From the NCBI GenBank assembly GCA_965370435.1, contig CBDUUP010000282.1:1-6124 (forward strand): a DNA stretch of 6,124 bases, read 5' to 3'. Position numbers and translations under genes: made by a program. Below are positions 1-5,948 of this stretch, piece after piece. Source of the DNA: CBDUUP01 sp965370435 (GTDB taxonomy: Bacteria > Chloroflexota > Anaerolineae > Anaerolineales > UBA11579). Within the stretch, counting starts at the first letter, position 1. Each line of letters opens with the position of its first letter. The notes under the pieces were generated by a model. That model made no database searches. It worked only from the letters and a program-made list of their open reading frames with translations, and was not told the origin of the DNA.

Positions 1-15
1 CACTTCCCCTTCAAT

Positions 16-759
16 CTACCCCTTCCTCTCCCACACCTCATACAACCCCAGCACGCCCCCCTCCCCATCCGAGCGGAAGAGGCCCTTGATACGGAAGCGG
101 GACCGGAAAGCCAGCACCGATAACTCCTTCAAGTCCAGGAGGTGGACGTAGCGCAGGCCGCGGCCGCCCCGCCGCCAGTCCAGCAGGTAGTCGCCAGGCT
201 CTACGTCCTCCTCGCGGAGACCGGCCTCCTCCCAGGGCTGGACGCGGTTTTTCAGGCGGTCGCTGTTGAGGAACTGCCAGCTCGAATGGATGAATTGCCC
301 CTCCGGCTTTATCAAAGTTCGCACCTTCCGGGCCACCTGAATGCGCAGGTCCATGCCGGGGATGTGGTGCAGCACGGCGAAAGCCATCACCACGTCATAA
401 TGCTCTTTGGGCAGGTCGGCGTCCCAATCCGGGGTGGTCAGGTCGGCCTGGTGGAAGGTAGCTTTGAAATCTTCGGGGAGGTCCTGGCGGGCGTGGGCCA
501 TCAGCTCCTCGCTGAAGTCCAGGCCGGTGTAGGTTCCCTGGTGGCCGCGGCGGGCCAGCTCGCGGGCTAACTCACCCGCTCCGCAGCCCAGGTCGAGGAT
601 GTCGGCCTCCGGGGAGATGTCCCGCAGGACACGCAGCACGCCTGGCTGGAGCCGCTGCCGCGTGGCGGCGAACTCCCCGGCGAAGGTCTGGTAAAATTGA
701 TGATTAAGTTGACGGAGTTTGTCCGCAATTTCGGGTTTCACCTCCCTATTATAGGGCAA
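16..759 (-). CDS. Class I SAM-dependent methyltransferase, Trm9/ALKBH8-like
   Basis: Probable cytosolic SAM-dependent methyltransferase of about 247 residues. Counting from the TTG at 759, SAM-binding motif I DLGCGAGE lies at residues 56-63, the motif II acidic residue (GLDFSEE) near 81, QADLT at 104-108, and AVLHHIP at 128-134. The N-terminal FYQTFAGEFAATR, the AVLHH motif, a PW dipeptide and the late RYVHLLDLKEL each have a counterpart in eukaryotic Trm9/ALKBH8, which methylate cm5U34 of tRNA. I compared these from memory. The start is uncertain. TTG at 759 has AGGAG four bases upstream. GTG at 741 lies seven bases after a TATAAT and could be leaderless. An ATG at 837 would extend the frame, but the added residues simply translate the inverted repeat at 782-855, so I reject it. 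The gene is divergent from elp3. The methyltransferase fold is sure. The substrate is inferred; a small-molecule or other RNA methyltransferase is possible. Confidence 0.85.
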   Translation of the reverse strand: MPYNREVKPEIADKLRQLNHQFYQTFAGEFAATRQRLQPGVLRVLRDISPEADILDLGCGAGELARELARRGHQGTYTGLDFSEELMAHARQDLPEDFKATFHQADLTTPDWDADLPKEHYDVVMAFAVLHHIPGMDLRIQVARKVRTLIKPEGQFIHSSWQFLNSDRLKNRVQPWEEAGLREEDVEPGDYLLDWRRGGRGLRYVHLLDLKELSVLAFRSRFRIKGLFRSDGEGGVLGLYEVWERKG

Positions 760-763
760 GTTA

Positions 764-768
764 CTCCT
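764..768 (-). promoter_or_regulatory. Candidate ribosome binding site for the methyltransferase
   Basis: On the minus strand this reads AGGAG, four bases before the TTG at 759. The spacing is short for a Shine-Dalgarno site. A second one, GGAGG (741-745), overlaps the alternative GTG start and has no in-frame ATG, GTG or TTG at proper distance downstream. A TATAAT (748-753, minus strand) sits inside the 13-bp palindrome CCCTATTATAGGG (744-756) and could be a -10 box for a leaderless message starting at the GTG, but I find no matching -35. The choice of start therefore stays open. Confidence 0.35.
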
Positions 769-781
769 GGAAACCGGAATT

Positions 782-855
782 GGACGCTGATAAACGCGGA
801 TGAACGCAGATTTAAAAATAATAAAATCAGCGTTCATCAGCGCAAATCAGCGTCC
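782..855. repeat. Imperfect inverted repeat made of ~10-bp units
   Basis: Two 32-base arms (782-813 and 824-855) match at 27 of 32 positions when one is reverse-complemented. They are separated by a 10-base A/T-only loop. Each arm begins or ends with GGACGCTGAT and holds about three copies of a 10-base unit close to GATGAACGC plus one base, so the element has both dyad symmetry and a period near one helical turn. It fills most of the spacer between the divergent methyltransferase and elp3 and ends 11 bases before the elp3 start. It looks like the short dispersed GATNAACGC-type intergenic elements seen in several bacterial phyla. No transposase is present. It could be a mobile MITE- or REP-like element or a regulatory dyad. 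The structure is visible directly; the class is inferred. Confidence 0.75.
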
Positions 856-866
856 CATAAAAAAAT

Positions 867-2483
867 ATGCCCAAAACACCAAAAACCCAAGACGCGGCCT
901 GGCAGCAGGCCCGCCAACCCACCCCCGAAAAGACGGCCCTGGCCCTCCAGGTTCTGGAGGCGGTGCGCGGCGGCATGGATGTGATGGATGCCCTGCGCCA
1001 GCATCCCCTTCCAGCGGAGAAGGGCGGGGGCTTCCTGGCCAAACACAACCTGGTATCCACCTACCAACAGATGGTTGACCTGGGCGATTGGGACGAAGAC
1101 CCCGAGCTGCTGTCCCGCATCCGCATGAAGCCCCGGCGCACCCTCTCCGGCGTGACCGTGGTGACCACCCTCACCAAGCCCTACCCCTGCCCCGGCAAGT
1201 GCATCTTCTGCCCCGACGACGTCCGCATGCCCAAGAGCTACCTCCCCGACGAGCCGGGGGCCATGCGCGCGCTCCATCACGATTTCGACCCCTACGAACA
1301 GGTCATCGCCCGGCTGGATGCTCTGCGCTCGGTCGGACACCCCACCGATAAGATCGAACTCCTGGTTCTGGGCGGCACCTGGAGCGCCTACCGTAAAGAC
1401 TACCAGGAGTGGTTCATCCACCGGCTGTTCCAGGCCCTGAACAGGGTCGAGACCGAAACCCTGGCCGAAGCTCAAATCCTCAACGAGACCGCCGAACACC
1501 GCAGCGTCGGGCTGGCGGTCGAGACCCGGCCCGACCACCTCACCCCGGAGGAATTGGCCTGGATGCGCGCCCTGGGCGTCACCAAAGTGCAGATGGGCGC
1601 CCAGAGCTTTGACGACGATATCCTGGAGATGAACAAGCGCGGCCACACCGTCCAGGAGACGCGGGAGGCCGTGGCGCTGCTGCGGGCGGGCGGATTCAAG
1701 ATCGTCCTGCACTGGATGCCCAACCTGCTGGGCGCAACCCCCCAATCCGACCGGGAGGACTTCGCCCGCATGTGGGAGGGCTTCTGCCCGGACGAGATCA
1801 AGATCTACCCCAACCAACTGCTGGAGAACACCGAACTGCACCAATACTGGCAGCGCGGTGAGTTCACCCCTTACACCACCGAGGAACTGGTCCATCTGAT
1901 CGCCGACATCAAACCCATTATTCCCAGATATTGTCGGGTGAACCGGGTGGTGCGGGACATCCCTTCCACCCACGTCGTAGAGGGCAACAAGCGCACCAGC
2001 CTGCGCATGGATGTGCATGAAGAAATGAAGCAGCGCGGAACCCATTGCTTATGCGTGCGCTGCCGCGAAGTGCGCGAACAAAAGGTGATCGAGGAGGAAC
2101 TGCGTCTGGATGATCTGGTCTACCCGGCGGACGGGGCGGAGGAGCATTTCCTCTCCTTCGTCACGCCGGACGACAAGCTGGCCGGATTCCTGCGCCTCTC
2201 GCTGCCCGGCCCCGACGCGCCCCCGACCGGACTGGCCGACCTGACTAACGCGGCCATCATCCGGGAAGTCCACGTCTACGGCCAATCGCTGGAGGTAGGC
2301 AAGGCCAAGACCGGCGCGGCGCAGCACATCGGCCTGGGAACCCGGCTGATCGAAAAAGCCGAGCAAGTAGCCGCTGAGAATGGTTTCCGCCGGATGGCCG
2401 TCATCGCCGCGGTGGGCACCCGGCAGTACTACGCCGAGCGAGGCTATGCAATGGGTGATCTGTACATGGTAAAAGATATATAA
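867..2483 (+). CDS. elp3: Elp3: tRNA U34 carboxymethyl-modifying radical SAM / GNAT enzyme
   Basis: Elp3 family enzyme of 538 residues that uses SAM and acetyl-CoA to build the cm5 side chain on wobble uridine U34 of tRNAs. Order: N-terminal substrate-binding region (about 1-90), radical SAM domain (about 91-360), zinc-binding linker, C-terminal GNAT domain (about 405-538). The 4Fe-4S cysteines are C108, C112 and C115 in PCPGKCIFCP. Family blocks that follow include SYLPDEPGAMRA, DPYEQ, LVLGGTW, GLAVETRPDH and VQMGAQS. CLCVRC at 394-399 fits the zinc site. In the GNAT domain, REVHVYGQ, the acetyl-CoA loop QHIGLG (486-491) and VGTRQYYAERGY are intact, so both activities look functional. The Cx3Cx2C spacing is shorter than the Cx9Cx2C of yeast Elp3 and fits prokaryotic members. 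Length is normal. The ATG has no visible Shine-Dalgarno (CCCATAAAAAAAT precedes it), so leader-poor initiation is possible. Bacteria have no other Elongator subunits, so it presumably acts alone. Confidence 0.95.
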   Translation: MPKTPKTQDAAWQQARQPTPEKTALALQVLEAVRGGMDVMDALRQHPLPAEKGGGFLAKHNLVSTYQQMVDLGDWDEDPELLSRIRMKPRRTLSGVTVVTTLTKPYPCPGKCIFCPDDVRMPKSYLPDEPGAMRALHHDFDPYEQVIARLDALRSVGHPTDKIELLVLGGTWSAYRKDYQEWFIHRLFQALNRVETETLAEAQILNETAEHRSVGLAVETRPDHLTPEELAWMRALGVTKVQMGAQSFDDDILEMNKRGHTVQETREAVALLRAGGFKIVLHWMPNLLGATPQSDREDFARMWEGFCPDEIKIYPNQLLENTELHQYWQRGEFTPYTTEELVHLIADIKPIIPRYCRVNRVVRDIPSTHVVEGNKRTSLRMDVHEEMKQRGTHCLCVRCREVREQKVIEEELRLDDLVYPADGAEEHFLSFVTPDDKLAGFLRLSLPGPDAPPTGLADLTNAAIIREVHVYGQSLEVGKAKTGAAQHIGLGTRLIEKAEQVAAENGFRRMAVIAAVGTRQYYAERGYAMGDLYMVKDI

Positions 2484-2552
2484 TTGCTAATTCCCCATAG
2501 CGCCCATTATTCGCTATCCGCAATCCCTAATCTGAAACTCGCTACCCTCAAC
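2483..2552. repeat. Degenerate 7-bp tandem repeat between elp3 and the SAM hydrolase genes
   Basis: Read in sevens, much of this spacer falls into related units: TCGCTAT (2511), CCGCAAT (2518), CCCTAAT (2525), CTGAAAC (2532), TCGCTAC (2539), CCTCAAC (2546), with weaker units upstream (ATTGCTA, ATTCCCC, ATAGCGC, CCATTAT from 2483). The loose consensus is YCGCWAY. Within it ATAGCG (2497-2502) and CGCTAT (2512-2517) form a 6-bp inverted repeat with a 9-base loop, but no T-run follows, so it is not a good terminator. Heptanucleotide arrays of this style occur in intergenic DNA of cyanobacteria and some other bacteria. The units here are diverged enough that chance cannot be excluded. Confidence 0.35.
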
Positions 2553-2556
2553 GGAG
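2553..2556 (+). promoter_or_regulatory. Ribosome binding site supporting a TTG start
   Basis: GGAG lies nine bases upstream of the TTG at 2566. The encoded N-terminus (KIITLLTDF) is the usual beginning of this protein family, so the TTG is very probably the true start. Confidence 0.65.
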
Positions 2557-2565
2557 TTACCAACC

Positions 2566-3363
2566 TTGAAGATCATCACCCTCCTGACCGACTTCAGCCC
2601 CCGAGATGGCAACGTAGGGGTGATGAAAGGCGTCATCTGGGGGATCGCCCCGGAGGTACAGATCAGCGACCTCAGCCACGACGTAAGCCCCCAGAACATC
2701 CGGGAAGCGGCCTTTATCCTGGCTCGTTCGGCCCCCTACTTCCCGGAGGGGACCATACACGTGGTTGTGGTTGACCCCGGCGTGGGCACCAAACGGCGTC
2801 CCCTCGCCGCCCGGTTGGGTGAGCAATACTTCGTCGCCCCGGATAACGGCGTCCTCACCCCATTGATAGAGCGCGCTGAGCGAGAGGGACAACCCACCCA
2901 GTTCGTCCATCTGGACCAGCCTCAATATTGGCTCCCGGAGGTCAGCGACGTCTTCCACGGGCGGGACATCTTCGCTCCGGTCGGCGCGCACCTGGCGCAG
3001 GGCATCCCTCTGGAGAGTCTGGGCGCTCCCATGGACGATCCCATCCTCATTCTTTGGCCGCACCCTACCCGGACCGCAGAAGGCGTGCGAGGGGAAATCG
3101 TCTACATAGACCACTTTGGCAACCTGGCCACCAACATCCAGCGCGCCGATCTAGCCGATTTGGGAGAGGTTACCGTGCAGCTTTGCGGTGTTGAGATCCA
3201 GGGCCTGGTGCGCGCCTTCGGCCAGCGTCCGGTGGGTTCATTGGTAGCTTTGTACAGCAGCACCGACGCCTTGATCGTCGCGGTGGTCAACGGCAGCGGC
3301 GCAGAGCGGCTCAACGCCCAGATTGGCGACGTGGTAGAAGTAACGCCGCACACCGAACAATGA
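2566..3363 (+). CDS. SAM hydroxide adenosyltransferase (DUF62 / SAM hydrolase family), copy 1
   Basis: Cytosolic protein of 265 residues in the fluorinase/chlorinase superfamily. The common bacterial and archaeal members use an activated water to split S-adenosylmethionine into adenosine and L-methionine. The N-terminal domain (about 1-160) carries TDFSPRDGNVGVMKG (8-22), VVVDPGVGTKRRPL (67-80) and VSDVFHGRDIFAPVGAHLA (126-144). D70, R77 and H131 occupy the places of the Asp-Arg-His set described for Pyrococcus DUF62. The C-terminal domain (about 172-265) has GEIVYIDHFGNL (176-187) and VNGSGAERLN. Length is normal for the family and nothing suggests the halogenase-specific loop. TTG start, RBS at 2553-2556. 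It follows elp3 by 82 bases and precedes a paralog, about 62% identical by hand alignment, by 116 bases. The physiological purpose of these enzymes is unsettled. Family assignment is firm; the hydrolase activity is inferred from intact residues. Confidence 0.93.
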   Translation: MKIITLLTDFSPRDGNVGVMKGVIWGIAPEVQISDLSHDVSPQNIREAAFILARSAPYFPEGTIHVVVVDPGVGTKRRPLAARLGEQYFVAPDNGVLTPLIERAEREGQPTQFVHLDQPQYWLPEVSDVFHGRDIFAPVGAHLAQGIPLESLGAPMDDPILILWPHPTRTAEGVRGEIVYIDHFGNLATNIQRADLADLGEVTVQLCGVEIQGLVRAFGQRPVGSLVALYSSTDALIVAVVNGSGAERLNAQIGDVVEVTPHTEQ

Positions 3364-3379
3364 TATTTAAAGGATAGGT

Positions 3380-3412
3380 ATGCAAAGCAAACGGCATAAG
3401 CAATTTTCATGA
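3380..3412 (+). CDS. Possible 10-codon leader ORF upstream of copy 2
   Basis: ATG at 3380 is preceded by AAAGGA (3369-3374) at five bases and encodes MQSKRHKQFS before TGA. It sits in the 116-base spacer between the two paralogs. The Shine-Dalgarno is good, but ten codons are too few to judge coding potential. No attenuator-like hairpin or codon run for one amino acid follows it. A chance ORF is the more likely reading. Confidence 0.15.
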   Translation: MQSKRHKQFS

Positions 3413-3467
3413 ATGGCGCAACGCGCTGATATGTTTGGGGGTTATATAAATAGGCCCATTACCCAAA

Positions 3468-3471
3468 GAGG
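3468..3471 (+). promoter_or_regulatory. Ribosome binding site supporting a TTG start
   Basis: GAGG (within AAAGAGG) lies eight bases before the TTG at 3480. An ATG at 3473 is nearer but is out of frame with the conserved protein, so the TTG is the supported start. Confidence 0.6.
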
Positions 3472-3479
3472 TATGTCCC

Positions 3480-4292
3480 TTGAACACAATTTCATTGATG
3501 ACCGATTTTAGCACTCGCGATGGAAATGTGGGGGTGATGAAAGGCGTGATCTGGGGCATTGCGCCAGAAGCGAAGATCGCCGATCTCAGCCACCTCATCG
3601 AGCCGCAAAACGTCTCCCAGGCAGCCTTAATCTTAGACTGGCAGGTTTTTTACTTCCCTGACAACACCGTACACATCGTAGTGGTAGATCCCGGCGTAGG
3701 CACCCAACGGCGTCCCATCGCGGCCCAGATCGGCTCCCAACGCTTCGTGGGGCCGGATAATGGCATATTCACCTTGCTCTATGAGCGCGCCGAGATGGAA
3801 GGTTGGACCATTACGGTCGTCCACACCAACAAACCAAAATATTGGCTGCCGGAAATCAGCAACGTCTTCCACGGGCGGGATATTTTCTCGCCGGTCGGCG
3901 CGCATCTGGCCAGCGGCGTCCCCCTGGAAGAGTTGGGCGATCTCATTGACGACCCGGTGCGCATCTCCATCCCCAAGCCCCAACGCACCGAGAACGGCGT
4001 GCGCGGCGAGATCAACCACATAGATCACTTCGGCAATCTCATCAGCAACATCCACCAGGACGATCTGGCCCACCTGGATGACTTGAGCCAGGTGGAGGTA
4101 AGGTTGTGCGGCTCCACCATCGAAGGCATCGTGCGCACCTTCGGCGAACGCGAACCGGGCGAACTGATCGCCCTTTTCGACAGCACCGGCTACTTGTTCG
4201 CCGCGGTGGTCAACGGCAGCGGCGCAGAATCCCTCAACCCCAAGATCGGCGACATCCTTGAAGTGACGCCTCGGAACGGAAACCGCGTGTAG
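3480..4292 (+). CDS. SAM hydroxide adenosyltransferase (DUF62 / SAM hydrolase family), copy 2
   Basis: Second family member, 270 residues, expected to convert SAM to adenosine and methionine. It is collinear with copy 1 through residue 197 and then has a two- to three-residue insertion (around HLD, 198-200) and a slightly longer tail. D70, R77 and H131 are kept in VVVDPGVGTQRRPI and NVFHGRDIFSPVG, as are PDNG (92-95) and IDHFGNL (181-187). By hand count about 62% of residues match copy 1. Differences cluster at 31-61 (for example PYFP becomes FYFP), 111-120 and 154-164, and may reflect changed oligomer contacts or kinetics. TTG start with GAGG eight bases upstream. Its stop is 12 bases before the ABC ATPase gene and overlaps that gene's Shine-Dalgarno, pointing to co-transcription and likely translational coupling. 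Retaining two intact diverged copies side by side argues for a hetero-oligomer or for specialised roles. Confidence 0.93.
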   Translation: MNTISLMTDFSTRDGNVGVMKGVIWGIAPEAKIADLSHLIEPQNVSQAALILDWQVFYFPDNTVHIVVVDPGVGTQRRPIAAQIGSQRFVGPDNGIFTLLYERAEMEGWTITVVHTNKPKYWLPEISNVFHGRDIFSPVGAHLASGVPLEELGDLIDDPVRISIPKPQRTENGVRGEINHIDHFGNLISNIHQDDLAHLDDLSQVEVRLCGSTIEGIVRTFGEREPGELIALFDSTGYLFAAVVNGSGAESLNPKIGDILEVTPRNGNRV

Positions 4293-4294
4293 GA
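4291..4294 (+). promoter_or_regulatory. Ribosome binding site overlapping the upstream stop codon
   Basis: AGGA overlaps the TAG stop (4290-4292) of SAM hydrolase copy 2 and lies ten bases before the TTG at 4305. The arrangement fits translational coupling of the ATPase to the preceding gene. The ATG at 4294 reads only four codons to a TGA and is not a start for the ATPase. Confidence 0.5.
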
Positions 4295-4304
4295 TGAAGT
4301 ATCC

Positions 4305-5948
4305 TTGACCCAAGACTCTGCCCTCCTCGTCGAAAATCTCACCTTCCGGTATCGCGTCCGCGAAGAGAAGGCTCTCAAGGACATCTCCTTTGAGATGCAG
4401 CCCGGCGAGATGCTGTTGATCGCCGGGGCCAGCGGCTGTGGAAAGACCACCCTGGCCCGGGCCATCAACGGACTGATTCCCCGCAGTTACAAGGGCGAGA
4501 TGTCCGGCTCGGTGCGGCTCTACGGCCAAGAGGTCTCCGAAATGTCCCCCACCGAGATCGCCCAATCGGTGGGCACGTTGCTGCAAGACCCTGAAAGGCA
4601 GATCGTAGGAGCTTTTGTCGCCAACGAAGTCGCCTTTGGGCTGGAGAACCTGGGCGTGCCTCGCGAGGAGATGATCGAGCGCATTGACGCCGTCTTGGCT
4701 CATTTAGGCATATCTCACTTGCGCGACCGCGACACCTTCTATCTCTCCGGGGGTGAGAAACAAAAAGTCGCCCTGGCGGGCGCGCTGGTGATGGAGCCTT
4801 CCATTTTGCTGCTGGACGAACCGCTGGCCAGCCTGGATCCGGCCAGCGCCCAAGAAGCCCTGCAGCTCTTCCGCCGGTTGACTGATGAGGGCAAGACGGT
4901 CATCATCGTCGAGCATCGCGTCGAGGATGTGTTGAACATTAATCCTGATCGAGCGCTTTATATGGAAGAGAGCGAACTGCGCTACCTGGGGCCGCCAGAA
5001 GGGTTGGTCGAGCGGGTCAATTACCAACAAGTCAAACTGCCCGCTCCCCTGATCATCAAACGGGTTCGCGCGGCCAATGCGGAGGTCTCTCCGCTGGAAA
5101 TCCCTCCCGCCCAGGAAGACGGCGAGCCGGTCCTGGTTTTCAACGACGTCAACTTCGCCTACGCCGACGGTCCCCTCGTGCTCCACAACGTGGATCTGAC
5201 CATCCAGCGCGGCGACGTGATCGCTCTGCTAGGCCCTAACGGAGCCGGGAAGTCCACCCTGGTGAAGCACGCCATCGGCCTGCTGAAACCCGAAACCGGG
5301 CAGGTTTTGCTCATGGGGCAGGATACCCGCGATCTATCGGTGGCCCAGAATGCCCGTTCGGTGGGCTACGTGTTTCAAAGCCCTTCCCAGATGCTGTTCG
5401 CCCCCACGGTGAACGAGGAATTGGCCTTCGGCCCCAGGAACCTGGAGATGCCGGAGGATGAAATCGCAGCCAGCATTACGGAAGCCGTCCAGATACTCAA
5501 CCTGGCCGGCCTGGAAGAATTCTCCCCTCTGGCGCTGTCCTTTGGGCAGCAGAAACGCACCAGCATCGCCGCTATCCTGGCCATGCGCTCCTCCATCATG
5601 GTGATGGATGAACCCACCGCGGGGCAGGATTACGCTAACTACACCCACTTCATGCGGGCCATGGTGGGCGGGACGCAGAACGGCGAGAGTGTGCTCTCAC
5701 GCTTTGCTGCCACCCTGTTCATCACCCACGACCTTGACCTGGCAGTGACATACGCCAACCGAGTCATCCTGGTGAGCGAAGGACGCATCGCCGCGGATGG
5801 CGACCCCCGACAAGTCCTGAGCGACGGAGCGCTCCTGGAGCGCTGCCGGATAGTGCCCACCAGCCTGCTGAAAGTCAATCTTAGCATGTTGCCCCAAACC
5901 AACCGTTTCATGTCCGCCGAGTCTTTGGCTGCTTTCAATGACTCATAA
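4305..5948 (+). CDS. Fused two-domain ECF-type ABC transporter ATPase
   Basis: Cytosolic energising subunit of 547 residues with two nucleotide-binding domains in one chain, as in fused EcfA-EcfA' or YkoD-type proteins of energy-coupling factor vitamin and metal importers. Domain 1: Walker A GASGCGKTT (41-49), Q-loop LLQDPERQIVG (Q94), signature LSGGEKQ (147-153), Walker B ILLLDEP (167-173), switch H204. The Q-loop DPxxQ form and the following NEVAFGLENLG are typical of ECF/Cbi ATPases. Domain 2: Walker A GPNGAGKST (310-318), Q-loop FQSPSQMLF (Q358), NEELAFGPRNL, deviant signature LSFGQQKR (411-418), Walker B IMVMDEP (431-437), switch H475. A linker spans about 230-275, and a tail of about 30 residues (VPTSLLKVNLSMLPQTNRFM) follows domain 2. 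TTG start. It needs a membrane EcfT and a substrate-binding S-component, neither of which lies complete in the window. The substrate is unknown. An ABC export role is unlikely, since no membrane domain is fused. Confidence 0.92.
   Translation: MTQDSALLVENLTFRYRVREEKALKDISFEMQPGEMLLIAGASGCGKTTLARAINGLIPRSYKGEMSGSVRLYGQEVSEMSPTEIAQSVGTLLQDPERQIVGAFVANEVAFGLENLGVPREEMIERIDAVLAHLGISHLRDRDTFYLSGGEKQKVALAGALVMEPSILLLDEPLASLDPASAQEALQLFRRLTDEGKTVIIVEHRVEDVLNINPDRALYMEESELRYLGPPEGLVERVNYQQVKLPAPLIIKRVRAANAEVSPLEIPPAQEDGEPVLVFNDVNFAYADGPLVLHNVDLTIQRGDVIALLGPNGAGKSTLVKHAIGLLKPETGQVLLMGQDTRDLSVAQNARSVGYVFQSPSQMLFAPTVNEELAFGPRNLEMPEDEIAASITEAVQILNLAGLEEFSPLALSFGQQKRTSIAAILAMRSSIMVMDEPTAGQDYANYTHFMRAMVGGTQNGESVLSRFAATLFITHDLDLAVTYANRVILVSEGRIAADGDPRQVLSDGALLERCRIVPTSLLKVNLSMLPQTNRFMSAESLAAFNDS

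Noticed and set aside
142..570. 142-residue plus-strand frame opposite the methyltransferase
   Set aside because: Low-complexity translation rich in A, V, G and L, antisense to a gene with intact methyltransferase motifs.
760..837. N-terminal extension of the methyltransferase to the ATG at 837
   Set aside because: The extra residues largely translate the inverted repeat, have no RBS at the ATG, and precede the conserved family region.
837..2045. 402-residue minus-strand open frame across elp3
   Set aside because: It is antisense to a strongly conserved gene in GC-rich DNA, where long shadow frames are common, and its translation shows no recognisable domain.
2497..2517. Terminator after elp3
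   Set aside because: The 6-bp stem with a 9-base loop is weak and is not followed by a T-run.
3445..3450. Promoter -10 (TATAAA) before SAM hydrolase copy 2
   Set aside because: No -35-like hexamer lies 16 to 18 bases upstream, and AT-rich spacers give such matches by chance.
3413..3511. 32-codon ORF overlapping the start of SAM hydrolase copy 2
   Set aside because: It has no RBS of its own, runs out of frame into a conserved gene, and shows no recognisable features.
2566..4292. SAM-dependent fluorinase or chlorinase role for the two DUF62 paralogs
   Set aside because: Lengths and the Asp-Arg-His set match the water-using SAM hydrolases, and no halogenated-product pathway genes are nearby.
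3633..4703. 356-residue minus-strand open frame across SAM hydrolase copy 2 and the ATPase
   Set aside because: It spans two genes with clear family motifs on the other strand and has no recognisable domain itself.
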